From contig NZ_AUCA01000006.1 of assembly GCF_000429525.1 (NCBI RefSeq), forward strand, positions 35,178 through 99,177: 64,000 nucleotides of DNA. The letters are read 5' to 3'. Positions 9,501 to 18,160 of this stretch are shown here, piece by piece. This stretch comes from Alicyclobacillus contaminans DSM 17975 (GTDB lineage: Bacteria > Bacillota > Bacilli > Alicyclobacillales > Alicyclobacillaceae). The position numbers were made by a program, and so were the translations under genes. The notes beneath the pieces were generated by a model that saw only the letters and a program-made list of their open reading frames with translations, had not been told where the DNA came from and searched no databases. How positions within the stretch are numbered: the stretch's first letter is position 1; each line of letters opens with the position of its first letter.

Positions 9501-9752
9501 ATGTCCGAAAAACGACAGGTACCCACGTTTCGACTTCACTTACCAGAGCACGCGCAGCCGCTGGAGGGACCGGTGGTCTGTCCGGATCGGACGGAGGTCG
9601 CCACCAATCTGACGACCATTCACCACATCCTGAAGGCGCACGATGCCTGTCTCGTGTACGCGGGGCAGTGGGTGTACGTGCCGTTTCACGCCATCCGCAA
9701 AATCGAACGCGGCGCACATCGGTTCCAGTTGCCCTGGCCGCTCAATCCATGA
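9501..9752 (+). CDS. hypothetical small protein
   Basis: I do not recognise this 83-residue protein. It has an excellent ribosome site (AAGGAG, 7 nt before ATG) and is one of only a few plausible plus-strand genes in the core region. The sequence is soluble, with no signal peptide or membrane segment. The C-terminal half (LVYAGQWVYVPFHAIRKIER) looks like a short beta-rich fold. It is convergent with the spore-coat ATP-grasp gene that ends 24 bp away. Confidence 0.65.
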   Translation: MSEKRQVPTFRLHLPEHAQPLEGPVVCPDRTEVATNLTTIHHILKAHDACLVYAGQWVYVPFHAIRKIERGAHRFQLPWPLNP

Positions 9753-9776
9753 CGGCACGCCTGGACGTCCCCGCCG

Positions 9777-11081
9777 TCAGCCGCGTCGATTGGCACCGGT
9801 GGTGAGCGGAGCCTGCGCCTGCCGCAGGTGGTCCAGGTGATTCAGCACCCCGACCAAAGAGCGCGAGCGAATATCCGCCTCGTCAAATTTCATGGGCTTC
9901 GCATTGGCCTCGAAAAACCAGGGATGTCCTTCGTCATCCACGCCCACATCCATCGACATTTCGCCAAGCGCATAGTGATAGTGTGCGTCGATAGCTTTTG
10001 CGCAGCGGATCAGCATGTCGTCCATCCGTTGATCCACGGCTTGACTTTGCTCGCCGAAATGCTTCGTCATCACTTCGGTCGCATCGGCGATGCTGCCGCC
10101 GTTTGGGACATGGGTGGTGATGGTATGCTGACCGGCCACGCGAACGCCTTTCCCCACCACGGACCACAGATCTCCCCGCTTTTGCAGCAGCACGCGAAAG
10201 TCACAGGGTCGGCCTTTCCACATCAGCAGCGGGACCGCCGCCTGAATCACGTAGCGCCCCGGCACGCGTTCCTGGCGAATCATCTGCAGCAATCGGCGAA
10301 AGGTCGGTGCCGAGAACGTTTTGCAGCTGGTGTTTTTCAGCACGCTGACGGTGAAGCCACTCGCTGCATGGTCAATTCGAATCATCCCGTGTCCAATGCT
10401 GCCGCCCGCAGGCTTCAAGTACACGGCGCGATGCCGCACCAGCATCTGTTCCAGCGCCGTCGCCGCCAGTTGATTGACGGTTTCCGGCAGATACTGTGCG
10501 AGCCCCGCCGCCCGAATGACATCGTAGACTTCCGCCTTGTTGAAGTAGTCCGGATTGAACATCGGGATGGCGAGCGAGCGTAAAATCTGCTTCGCCTGCA
10601 CGGTTGCCGGTTGACGTTCCAAATACCGGGTAGGAATGCGGTTGTACATTGCCTCGGGATGCGGAACGGGGAGCGCCAACCAGCGACGGTACCCGAGCCG
10701 GACGTACCCGGTCCAGGTCGCGTCCTCCGAGACCGCATTCGTCGGAACCACGTACATCAGACAGTTGCGTCGCCGCGCGACGCTCATCAGGTCGCGAAAG
10801 CAAGATCTCGAACCAATGAACTGGCCTCCCCCCGCGCCTGCCAGAATGGCGTAGACGGGTCCCGCCGTCCAAGCCCCCGCCGTCCGATGAACGCCAATCC
10901 GCTGCCGATATCGCACCTGCCCGCGCGGCAGGCGAGATACCAGCGGCACCCGCCAGTTCGACAGACGAACCAGCGCATTCCCGCCGAGTTTCCGAACTGT
11001 TTCAGGAACCAGAATCACCACCGACCATCTGCCGTTCCCTCGGTCCAGCCACACGACTTCCCCATTCCATGTTCGGCTCAC
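9777..11081 (-). CDS. YheC/YheD-family ATP-grasp protein (spore coat-associated)
   Basis: This 434-residue protein has a C-terminal ATP-grasp domain of the YheC/YheD type. Supporting motifs are YLKPAGGSIGHGMIRI (about residue 220), CDFRVLLQK and the metal-binding end MDVGVDDEGHPWFFEANAKP. The N-terminal half is the variable YheC/YheD region. YheC and YheD are spore-coat-associated proteins in Bacillus; ATP-grasp enzymes usually ligate a carboxylate to an amine or thiol. The GTG start has GGAGG 7 nt upstream. It is the last gene of a four-gene run that also encodes an amidoligase, so it may modify a peptide or the coat. Substrate unknown. Confidence 0.85.
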   Translation of the reverse strand: MSRTWNGEVVWLDRGNGRWSVVILVPETVRKLGGNALVRLSNWRVPLVSRLPRGQVRYRQRIGVHRTAGAWTAGPVYAILAGAGGGQFIGSRSCFRDLMSVARRRNCLMYVVPTNAVSEDATWTGYVRLGYRRWLALPVPHPEAMYNRIPTRYLERQPATVQAKQILRSLAIPMFNPDYFNKAEVYDVIRAAGLAQYLPETVNQLAATALEQMLVRHRAVYLKPAGGSIGHGMIRIDHAASGFTVSVLKNTSCKTFSAPTFRRLLQMIRQERVPGRYVIQAAVPLLMWKGRPCDFRVLLQKRGDLWSVVGKGVRVAGQHTITTHVPNGGSIADATEVMTKHFGEQSQAVDQRMDDMLIRCAKAIDAHYHYALGEMSMDVGVDDEGHPWFFEANAKPMKFDEADIRSRSLVGVLNHLDHLRQAQAPLTTGANRRG

Positions 11082-11108
11082 GACCGTGCCTCCCTCCCGT
11101 CCTTCGGC

Positions 11109-12599
11109 CTATCCTCGCCCCACAGCCGCGCCCGCGCGCGCCGTCGTCCCCCGCTGTGGTCGCCGTGCCGATCCCGCCCGTCGAATGGTGAGTGGAAGTC
11201 CCCACACCGTCCGCACATCGACCGATTCGTCCCACGTTTGTCCGCGGCGGATCATGTCCATCAGCGGATCGATATATTCTTTGTACCGCTCATACGCGCT
11301 CAGTCCGGAGAGCGCGCGCAAGTTCCGCTCAGCAATCGGGCGCAGCAGGTCTTTATCTCCGGTCAGGAATGCGGTTTGCAGCCGCTCCTGGTACAGATCC
11401 ACCAACGGCAGTTCCCGATGGTGAACCGCCACGACGTAGGCCAGACACAATGCGGCCATCGTGATGTCCGGATGAACGACGAAACTGCCGGGGGTGCGGT
11501 ATTCAAACCCTCCGTAGTCCTTGTGCCGAATGTCTCCGAGAAATCCGTAGCGCTGCCGCCGTAGGCGGGCGGTTCGAGCGTCCTCCACCAGCATCAGCGG
11601 CAAGCCCACGTAGTTGTCGAGAGCTTTCACGAGGCGACTGGAGAAGGGTATGCTGGAAAAATGAATGTGCCCACCGGTCCAGTAGCGCCGGAACGGCATG
11701 CTCCCCGCGCGCCACTCGACATTTGCTCGGTTGATTTTTTCGATGGCCTCCAACATGGCTTCCCGCAGGTTGGCCACCAGTCCAAGGGGTGTGCTGTCCG
11801 GCTCTGGTCGAAGCTCCATCAGCGGCAGCCGCTTTCCATCAAACTGGATGCTGCGGTCATCGCAGCCAACGCGCCCCTTGCGTGTGAAATACCGACTGGC
11901 GAGGACCATCTTCCCTTCAGCGTTCCGGAGAATCAATTCCACGTCCGCCCCGAGCAGGAACGCCCCCGGCTCCACGCCGGAACGCTGCTCTTCTCGGCGC
12001 ACGAACGACGTCACCGCATCGGCGTACAAATCCAACAATCGCCCTAGCAGCACGGGGGCACCGGTGACGTCGAGGACGTACAGGACGCCTTTTTGCCCCA
12101 TGCCGATGCTGACGAGACCGTGGTCCAGTCCCAGCGTGTGCAGTGCGCGGGCCGCCAAGCGCACGGCGCGCATCGTCGCTTTGTCTTCGTCCAGCGCCAC
12201 TTCTCGAAACGTGTCCTGCAACTGCTGAATTCGCTGGTTGATCCAGACGGGGGCATTGTCGGACCGAAAGCAGGCCAACGGTGTCAGGTCGAACAGCGGA
12301 ATGCGATACTGTCGTACCAGCCGTACATCCTGCGCTCCGTTCCTGTCCTTCGACCAAACGCGAATCCCCATTCGGCGCAGAAACCGCGCCATGGACGCGC
12401 GGCTGAGCGTCCGCGCCATGGCGTCCTGCGGATTGAGCGCCTCGGCTTCCGGGGGGTCTGCCTCCGCGTGCCGTCCCCAGCGGATCACCGTATCCCCGCT
12501 GGCCAGATGCGTACTGGAGAGGTAGGGCTTCAGCGACGGTACCCTTTTCAACAATCGCTTGGCCGATGGTTGCCCAGCGTGCAGCAAATAGCAGGTCAT
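11109..12599 (-). CDS. COOH-NH2 ligase type 2 (phiEco32-like amidoligase)
   Basis: This protein of about 496 residues matches the putative amidoligase family first noted in phage phiEco32. The glutamine-synthetase-like core shows LGADVELILRN (about residue 245), GGHIHFS (about residue 330) and FEYRTPGSF (about residue 390), with acidic and His residues suited to metal-ATP binding. The N-terminal 230 residues are less conserved. The family is predicted to form amide bonds between a carboxylate and an amine; no substrate is known for bacterial members. ATG chosen because AAAGGAG lies 9 nt upstream. It is sandwiched between YheC/YheD ATP-grasp genes with gaps of 25-30 bp. Confidence 0.82.
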   Translation of the reverse strand: MTCYLLHAGQPSAKRLLKRVPSLKPYLSSTHLASGDTVIRWGRHAEADPPEAEALNPQDAMARTLSRASMARFLRRMGIRVWSKDRNGAQDVRLVRQYRIPLFDLTPLACFRSDNAPVWINQRIQQLQDTFREVALDEDKATMRAVRLAARALHTLGLDHGLVSIGMGQKGVLYVLDVTGAPVLLGRLLDLYADAVTSFVRREEQRSGVEPGAFLLGADVELILRNAEGKMVLASRYFTRKGRVGCDDRSIQFDGKRLPLMELRPEPDSTPLGLVANLREAMLEAIEKINRANVEWRAGSMPFRRYWTGGHIHFSSIPFSSRLVKALDNYVGLPLMLVEDARTARLRRQRYGFLGDIRHKDYGGFEYRTPGSFVVHPDITMAALCLAYVVAVHHRELPLVDLYQERLQTAFLTGDKDLLRPIAERNLRALSGLSAYERYKEYIDPLMDMIRRGQTWDESVDVRTVWGLPLTIRRAGSARRPQRGTTARAGAAVGRG

Positions 12600-12624
12600 G
12601 GCCCACAACTCCTTTCAGGGTCGG

Positions 12625-14004
12625 TCACCCCTTCGCCTTGGCCAGCCGCAATGCGTACTCCATTGGGCGTGAAAACGCCAGGTCCACAATGTCCTGGCGA
12701 CCCGTTTCTGTGGTTGGCGATTTCCATGGTTTGGAGTTCACCTCTATGATCCAAACGTGTCCGCGATCATCCAGTCCGACGTCAATCCCCAATTCTCCGA
12801 ACGTCTTCCCGGATTGCGCCTCAATCACGTCTGTCACCAGACGGCTCACTTTGCGAATCATGCGCCTCGCCCGATTCCGCCGATGCGGTTTGGCGTACAG
12901 TTCACGCAGCACCGTGTCCACGGACAGCGCTTCGCCACCGCTGCTCAAGTTGGACGTGAACTCGCCGGATCTGGCGACGCGGGCGAACATCTTGGTGCGT
13001 TTCCACTCCCCGGTGCCGTCCCGCTGCAGCACAATCCGGATGTCGAACGGCCGCTGTTTGTGTGTCGCCAACGGAATGCCCTCCTGAAGCAGGTAGGGAC
13101 GTGACTTCAAGCGTCCCTTCAGGGCGTCGAGCAGCGCCTCCGGTGTGGCGGCCCGCGCCGTTTGCTTGCCGTTCTGCTGTTTCAGTTCATACAGGTATCC
13201 GGTGTCCCCCTGACGCGTGATGCGAATGATGCCGAGCCCCAGGCTTCCGTGAATCGGCTTGAGAAACACGACGGGATGCTGTTTGACAAATGGGACGAAA
13301 TCTCCGTGTTCGCTGTATTTCAACGTCTGTGGAATATGCGGCCGCGTGCGTGCATCGGCGGTCAACCACTCGTGCACCTGCCGTTTGTCAAAAAATCCGT
13401 CGTTAAAAATGCGCTGCTCGTACAATTTGCTGAGCTTTCTCCGTTTTTCGATGTACTTTGGATTCCGTTCAACTTTTCTTGAAATCACCTGATCATAAAT
13501 GGCGTCCGGAAGAGGAAGTAGCAACGGATTCCAATTTTCCCCATCCAACACGTAGCCGTGGACGCGTTGGCGGGCAAAATCCACATCCTGAATCCCAAAC
13601 AGATACACGAGCGCGCCCAACTTCCGGCCGGCTTCCGCCATTTTGCGCAACCCGGGCAGCTGCTTGGAAGACATCAGACACTTCCGTTTGGCATCCCAGC
13701 GCGGATTGCAGAGAATACCGATGGTCGGCCCAACATGCACGCGGTCCCCCGCCCACCTGGCGGAGACCCAGTCGATGGGCACATGCAACAACACCTGCTG
13801 GATGAGACCCTCGCTGAACCACACCGTGTCCACCGGCACAACGGGATCGACGGTCAACAGCGCATCGATCACTTGGCGGCCAAAGGAACACCGGCAGGTC
13901 GCCATGCGCCGGCGGTCTGCCGGGAAGATGGCCTGGGGATGGGCGCGGATTTGGGGACGCGGATTGGGAAACACAACAATCCGATACGTGCGCTCTTCGC
14001 CCAT
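12625..14004 (-). CDS. YheC/YheD-family ATP-grasp protein (spore coat-associated)
   Basis: This protein of about 459 residues carries the full YheC/YheD domain. Motifs include FLKPIHGSLGLGIIRI (about residue 245), RPFDIRIVLQRD and the metal-binding LGIDVGLDDRGHVWIIEVNSKP near the C-terminus. The N-terminal region has the typical VGPTIGILCNP stretch and a YEQRIFNDGFFDKRQVHEWL helix before the ATP-grasp core. The ATG start has AAAGGGG 8 nt upstream and begins 14 bp after the stop of the preceding paralogue. It is the most family-typical of the three ATP-grasp genes here. Confidence 0.88.
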   Translation of the reverse strand: MGEERTYRIVVFPNPRPQIRAHPQAIFPADRRRMATCRCSFGRQVIDALLTVDPVVPVDTVWFSEGLIQQVLLHVPIDWVSARWAGDRVHVGPTIGILCNPRWDAKRKCLMSSKQLPGLRKMAEAGRKLGALVYLFGIQDVDFARQRVHGYVLDGENWNPLLLPLPDAIYDQVISRKVERNPKYIEKRRKLSKLYEQRIFNDGFFDKRQVHEWLTADARTRPHIPQTLKYSEHGDFVPFVKQHPVVFLKPIHGSLGLGIIRITRQGDTGYLYELKQQNGKQTARAATPEALLDALKGRLKSRPYLLQEGIPLATHKQRPFDIRIVLQRDGTGEWKRTKMFARVARSGEFTSNLSSGGEALSVDTVLRELYAKPHRRNRARRMIRKVSRLVTDVIEAQSGKTFGELGIDVGLDDRGHVWIIEVNSKPWKSPTTETGRQDIVDLAFSRPMEYALRLAKAKG

Positions 14005-14018
14005 GCGGATGGCCCCTT

Positions 14019-15209
14019 TCAACGATCTGATTCAGCGGAAACCCCGGTTGCCCTGATAGCATATTCAAGGAGCCCACGAAGTGACAGTTCACGGACATCG
14101 CCGGGCAGCGCTCGGAGCATGCGGCGCCCTGGCGTGGGATTGACCTCGAACAGCGTGACGTCCAGCGTTGGCCGAATCGCTAAATCCACCCCCACTTCCG
14201 CATAAGGACCATACAGTTCATACAGCCGGTCCGCCACGGCGAGGGCGACCGTATCCATCCGCCGCAATGCCTCCGCCACGGTTCCGGGGCAAAGTTGCTG
14301 CAACGCGCGCTCCGCCGGTATCGCCTCTCCGCCGCTGTGGATATTGGTGGTCACAGCGCCCGTACGGCCCACGCGCGCCACGCGCGCCATGACCTGGAAC
14401 TTGTCTGTGCATTGGACGAGCCACCGAAAATCGATGGGGCGCTCGTCTTTGGTGCGCGGCAGCGCCACGGTCTGTTGCACCAGACAGCGATGAAGCCGCA
14501 TGTCAGACCAGAATTGTGCCAATCCAGCGTCCTCCGCCAAACGCCGCTTCATCACCCGAATCTCCGGACGCCCTTTACCGGCGGGGGGGATCCGCTGCTC
14601 GTACAAGGCCACCGGCTCACCGTCCTCCACCATCACACGCACCACCCCCACCCCTTGCGCGCCGTTCAGCGGCTTTAGATACACGTCCTCGTACCGGGAG
14701 AGCGCCCGCAGCACGTGCTCGGGACCGTTGGCGACATGGGTGTGCGGCAACGCGTGCCGGATGGACGCGTGGTCATTCATTTTTTGATAGAACGTCCACT
14801 TATTGCTGATCTCTCGCGGCAGGGTGTGAAGGCGTTGGGCCGAAGCGAAGTGTCTCAAGTCTGCCTGAACCGTCCGCGGCGAAGCATGCCGAAAGCTGCC
14901 AGATCTGCGGATCACCACATCCGGATACGCCATGGCCACCGATTCCCAACGTGCACCGCTTTCATCCCACCGCCATCCGTTCCGCGTGCGCGCATAGCCG
15001 GGAGTCAGCACCGTCACATCCACGTCCAGTTCCTTGCCGAGTGACGTCAAATCCCGAAACATCGACGTTTGTTCGCCAAACAGGGCTCCACTTTTCTCCG
15101 GTCCGTCGACATACACGGCGAACACCGTACCGTTCCGCGTCGACCTGCGCGCACGAGATGGCGGTTTGCTCGCTCTCCCGGCGCCGCGCATGCCCGTCCA
15201 AATCGCCAC
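14019..15209 (-). CDS. YheC/YheD-family ATP-grasp protein (spore coat-associated)
   Basis: This third ATP-grasp paralogue of about 396 residues shows YLKPLNGAQGVGVVRV (about residue 170), RPIDFRWLVQ and a C-terminal VGVDLAIRPTLDVTLFEVNPTPG. The last motif departs from the usual ENNAKP, so the substrate pocket may differ. The start is either GTG (chosen, 6 nt after AGGAGGG) or the ATG two codons earlier, which sits too close to that site. It is the first gene of the ATP-grasp/amidoligase cluster. A terminator separates it from cotE, so it probably has its own, perhaps sporulation-specific, promoter. Confidence 0.84.
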   Translation of the reverse strand: MAIWTGMRGAGRASKPPSRARRSTRNGTVFAVYVDGPEKSGALFGEQTSMFRDLTSLGKELDVDVTVLTPGYARTRNGWRWDESGARWESVAMAYPDVVIRRSGSFRHASPRTVQADLRHFASAQRLHTLPREISNKWTFYQKMNDHASIRHALPHTHVANGPEHVLRALSRYEDVYLKPLNGAQGVGVVRVMVEDGEPVALYEQRIPPAGKGRPEIRVMKRRLAEDAGLAQFWSDMRLHRCLVQQTVALPRTKDERPIDFRWLVQCTDKFQVMARVARVGRTGAVTTNIHSGGEAIPAERALQQLCPGTVAEALRRMDTVALAVADRLYELYGPYAEVGVDLAIRPTLDVTLFEVNPTPGRRMLRALPGDVRELSLRGLLEYAIRATGVSAESDR

Positions 15210-15225
15210 AACCATCCCTCCTGCA

Positions 15226-15254
15226 AGAAAGGCGGGGCCTCTTCGCCCCGCCTT
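15226..15254 (-). terminator. intrinsic terminator after cotE
   Basis: A 10-bp GC-rich stem (AAGGCGGGGC/GCCCCGCCTT) with a 6-nt loop lies 32 bp past the cotE stop, followed on the minus strand by TTCTTG. The U-tract is short, so efficiency is uncertain. Confidence 0.7.
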
Positions 15255-15285
15255 CTCCGTGGATTCGGCCTTGCGGTAAAATTCG

Positions 15286-15825
15286 TCAGTCCTCGATGTC
15301 TACTTCCTCCAGCAGATCTTCTTCCTCTTCCATAAAGTCGTCGTCTTTCTTCTCCACAGCCTCGCAGGTTACAATGCACAGTTTCGTCCGGCCAATCACT
15401 TCCACCCCCAGTTCTTTTTCCACGCGGACCAAGATCTCTGATCCGTTCCCCGTCACTGCAGCATCCAGGCAGTTCGGGTTCTGGAGCACCCGAACCTCCA
15501 CTTCCCTTGTCTCCCGGTCTGCCGACAGGTCGAGGTCACGAAGCGCAATCTGCTCCACGTACGATACGGTGTCTTTGGCGACGGCGGTTTCCGAATTGCC
15601 GTTGTAGGAGTACCAGACGTTCACGTCGAATCGTCCGCGCACTTCCACGTAATCTCCGACCAATTCGGCCTCGTACGAATGATTCATGACCCAGCATCCG
15701 CCAATCGTGGTCGGCCGGTTTGCCGGGCGAATCGTGTACGTGGTCTGCGAGTACTTGCTACCTCGCCCACAAACCGCGTGGGCCATGATTTCGCGGTAGT
15801 TTAAATCTTTGTTTGAGAGCACCAT
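15286..15825 (-). CDS. cotE: outer spore coat morphogenetic protein CotE
   Basis: CotE assembles the outer coat at the mother-cell face of the forespore. The 179-residue protein has the family core (REIMAHAVCGRG near the N-terminus, ELVGDYVEVRGRFDVNVWYSYN, KDTVSYVEQI) and the highly acidic C-terminal tail (EEEEDLLEEV) typical of CotE. Chosen ATG follows AGGAGGAGG by 7 nt; an upstream in-frame extension has no such site. Unlike Bacillus subtilis, where cotE sits between ymcA and mutS, it lies upstream of the amidoligase/ATP-grasp cluster, linking that cluster to coat assembly by position. Confidence 0.95.
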   Translation of the reverse strand: MVLSNKDLNYREIMAHAVCGRGSKYSQTTYTIRPANRPTTIGGCWVMNHSYEAELVGDYVEVRGRFDVNVWYSYNGNSETAVAKDTVSYVEQIALRDLDLSADRETREVEVRVLQNPNCLDAAVTGNGSEILVRVEKELGVEVIGRTKLCIVTCEAVEKKDDDFMEEEEDLLEEVDIED

Positions 15826-15965
15826 GCGGCTACCTCCTCCTGAGTTCACAGGCGCAGAACGATGTTGCCCGAAGGCGACTGCCCAGCCTGCGGTACTGCA
15901 TCAGTATGCTTTGCTGCGAACAATGGTGCGACGGTCCAGGGAGCATCCGCCCCGTCCGGCATACG

Positions 15966-15999
15966 CAAAAGGTCCCCGGTCAACAACGACCAGGGACCT
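15966..15999 (-). terminator. intrinsic terminator after dipeptidase gene
   Basis: A long imperfect stem (AGGTCCC-GGTC / GACC-GGGACCT) with a 6-nt loop is followed on the minus strand by TTTTGCG, about 30 bp beyond the dipeptidase stop. It separates the ymdB-spoVS-dipeptidase unit from cotE. Confidence 0.8.
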
Positions 16000-16028
16000 G
16001 TTCCGAACCGATGTATCGCCAAGGGCAT

Positions 16029-16982
16029 CTACGCATGACGCGGCAATGTACGATAAAGGAAGGATTCAAAATTGCGAAAGCACAACTTCTCCGCCAATGG
16101 ACGGCCATACCTTTGCACCAATCGCTCAGTGAACGAGGCGTAATCTTCCGCAGTCGCCAAGCCTGCCACAGGGTGCGTGGTTCCATCAAAGTCCGATCCG
16201 AACCCCACATGATCCTCACCGCCGAGCGAGAGTACGTGATCCAAATGCCTGCACAACTGGTCCAGTGTTCTGTTCGCCGGGTCGCCCACGAAACTGGCTT
16301 CAAACACCAGTCCCATCCAGCCTCCCCGCGCGTACAGTTCGCGAATTACGTCGTCCGGAAGATTGCGCGGATGTCCGTGAATCGCCCGCGCATTGGCGTG
16401 GGACGCCATGATGGGACCGTTCGTATGCGTGAGCAGTTCGCGTACTCCGGCATCCGCCAAGTGCGCGATGTCAATCCACATGCCGAGCCGATGCGCCTCG
16501 CGAACCACGCGCCATCCCGCATCGGTCAGTCCTCCGCCCCGCGACTCCAGGCAGCCGTCGGCCAACGCGTTGGGATGGTTCCACGTCAGGCCGATACCGC
16601 GAACGCCCAACCGATACAGCGTGCGCAGCAGTTCCGGTTGGCCACGCAGACAGCCACCGCCTTCAAGGGACAACACGCCCGCGATGTTCCGGGACCGACG
16701 GGCAGCTATCCATTCATCCAACGTCCGGATGGGGGCGACACCTCCGGCCTGGACGATTTCCTCGTAAAACAAGTCAATCTGGCGAAGAACGGTCTCCAAC
16801 TGGAATACGTCCGGTTCCCGCGGCGACACGTAGAGCGCGAATACCTGAGCCATGACGCCGCCTCTTTGCAATTTGTCCGCGCTCGCCTGCAGCGGGGAAG
16901 CTGGATCTGTGAACGAACATCCTTCCCGCTCCATGCGGTACAGCACATCGACATGGGCATCCGCCACCGCCAGTCGATTCAT
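16029..16982 (-). CDS. membrane-dipeptidase family (M19) zinc peptidase
   Basis: This 317-residue protein is of the renal/membrane dipeptidase family, TIM-barrel zinc enzymes that cleave dipeptides including D-amino-acid-containing ones. The N-terminal DAHVDVLY supplies the first metal ligands. Further motifs are LSLEGGG, GLTWNHPN, WIDIAHLAD, MASHANARAIHGHPRNL and the late GFGSDFDG. There is no signal peptide, so it is cytoplasmic. The start overlaps the spoVS stop by 4 bp (ATGA). Its position suggests a role during sporulation or peptide recycling, but this is inference from context. Confidence 0.92.
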   Translation of the reverse strand: MNRLAVADAHVDVLYRMEREGCSFTDPASPLQASADKLQRGGVMAQVFALYVSPREPDVFQLETVLRQIDLFYEEIVQAGGVAPIRTLDEWIAARRSRNIAGVLSLEGGGCLRGQPELLRTLYRLGVRGIGLTWNHPNALADGCLESRGGGLTDAGWRVVREAHRLGMWIDIAHLADAGVRELLTHTNGPIMASHANARAIHGHPRNLPDDVIRELYARGGWMGLVFEASFVGDPANRTLDQLCRHLDHVLSLGGEDHVGFGSDFDGTTHPVAGLATAEDYASFTERLVQRYGRPLAEKLCFRNFESFLYRTLPRHA

Positions 16983-17239
16983 CGCGGCTCCACAATCAAC
17001 TTGATGGCGGTGCGTTCTTCGCCATCAATGACAATATCGGTGAACGCAGGGACACAGACCAAATCCACGCCACTGGGTGCGACAAATCCGCGTGCGATGG
17101 CCACCGCCTTGACCGCCTGATTCAACGCGCCGGCCCCGATGGCTTGAATCTCGGCACTGCCGCGTTCGCGAAGTACACCTGCCAAAGCGCCTGCTACGGA
17201 ATTGGGGTTTGATTTTGCAGATACCTTTAATACATCCAC
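16979..17239 (-). CDS. spoVS: stage V sporulation protein S
   Basis: SpoVS is an 86-residue Alba-like protein needed for coat and cortex maturation in Bacillus. The sequence is almost the family consensus: SAKSNPNSVAGALAGVLRER, IQAIGAGALNQAVKA and ERTAIKLIVEPR. The GTG start (VDVLKVSAK) is chosen because AAGGAGGT lies 8 nt upstream and the length equals the family norm; a longer frame adds nine unrelated residues. A sigma-H-like promoter is seen 53-79 bp upstream, matching the known control of spoVS in Bacillus subtilis. Confidence 0.97.
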   Translation of the reverse strand: MDVLKVSAKSNPNSVAGALAGVLRERGSAEIQAIGAGALNQAVKAVAIARGFVAPSGVDLVCVPAFTDIVIDGEERTAIKLIVEPR

Positions 17240-17291
17240 CCTAAGGCGACCTCCTTCAATGACCACGGGACTGGACTAGCACACTATATCG

Positions 17292-17318
17292 ATATTCGCT
17301 GTATTCCGGTATATTCCT
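17292..17318 (-). promoter_or_regulatory. predicted sigma-H promoter of spoVS
   Basis: On the minus strand AGGAATA (17312-17318) is followed after 14 nt by GAATAT (17292-17297). This fits the sigma-H pattern RnAGGAwww - 12-14 nt - RnnGAAT. It sits in the ymdB-spoVS gap, 53 bp before the spoVS start. Bacillus subtilis spoVS is sigma-H dependent. Confidence 0.7.
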
Positions 17319-17322
17319 GTAA

Positions 17323-18099
17323 TCAGGATTCCACGCGCCGAATTCGCTGAATGGATTGCGCGGTCCCGGTGACATCGTCCAGTTCCAGCACCACCGCGCA
17401 AAACTGTCGCGGACCGTCCGCGACTTGAAACCGCGCGGGCCTCTGCGTCATCATCTTGTGCATCACCCCTACCCGATCCATCCCGAGAATGCCGTCGTTG
17501 GGTCCCACCATCCCCACATCGGTGATATACGCGGTACCGTTCGGCAGCACGCGCTCGTCCGCTGTCTGCACGTGCGTGTGCGTCCCCAAAACCGCTGACA
17601 CGCGCCCATCCAGATACCAACCCATAGCCAGCTTTTCAGACGTGGTTTCCGCGTGCATGTCGACAATGATGTGTCGGACACCCGATTGCTCCTGCAAAAT
17701 CTGGTCCACCGCGCGAAATGGACAGTCCAACTGGCTGAGAAACGCCCGGCCCATTACATTCACAATCATCACCGGCACGCCCTTCACCTGACAGGTGGTG
17801 TATCCCCTGCCCGGCGTTCCCGGCGGATAGTTCGCGGGACGAACCACCCGTGCGTCGTCATCAATCCACAACTCGGTGTCCTTCTGATCCCACGCGTGGT
17901 TGCCCAGCGTCAGGAACTCAATCCCCGCATCGTACAGAAACTCAGCGCTCGCTCGGTTGAGTCCCCGGCCGTGCGTGGCGTTCTCTCCGTTGGCGATGAC
18001 GAGGTCCGCGCCCCCCAGTTCCGCCATCTCGCGAAGACATTGCGCCGCGTACTCCTGTCCAGGCCTGCCCACGATGTCACCCACGAATACAACCTTCAA
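17323..18099 (-). CDS. ymdB: YmdB family metallophosphoesterase
   Basis: YmdB is a calcineurin-like phosphodiesterase reported to act on 2',3'-cyclic nucleotides and needed for biofilm gene expression in Bacillus. The 258-residue protein shows the metal ligands GDIVGRPG, NGENATHGRGL, GNHAWDQ, DMHAETTSEK and GTHTHVQT in the family order. It lies between rny and spoVS as in Bacillus subtilis. A terminator-like hairpin after rny suggests at least partial transcriptional separation from rny. Confidence 0.95.
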   Translation of the reverse strand: MKVVFVGDIVGRPGQEYAAQCLREMAELGGADLVIANGENATHGRGLNRASAEFLYDAGIEFLTLGNHAWDQKDTELWIDDDARVVRPANYPPGTPGRGYTTCQVKGVPVMIVNVMGRAFLSQLDCPFRAVDQILQEQSGVRHIIVDMHAETTSEKLAMGWYLDGRVSAVLGTHTHVQTADERVLPNGTAYITDVGMVGPNDGILGMDRVGVMHKMMTQRPARFQVADGPRQFCAVVLELDDVTGTAQSIQRIRRVES

Positions 18100-18127
18100 G
18101 CCTATCCCTCACGTTCCGCCGCACGAC

Positions 18128-18160
18128 GAAAAAATAGAGCAGCCAAACACGGCTACTCTA
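18128..18160 (-). terminator. intrinsic terminator after rny
   Basis: The stem TAGAGTAGCC/GGCTGCTCTA with loop GTGTTT, followed by TTTTTT on the minus strand, overlaps the rny stop codon by 3 bp. The U-tract is excellent. Confidence 0.85.
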
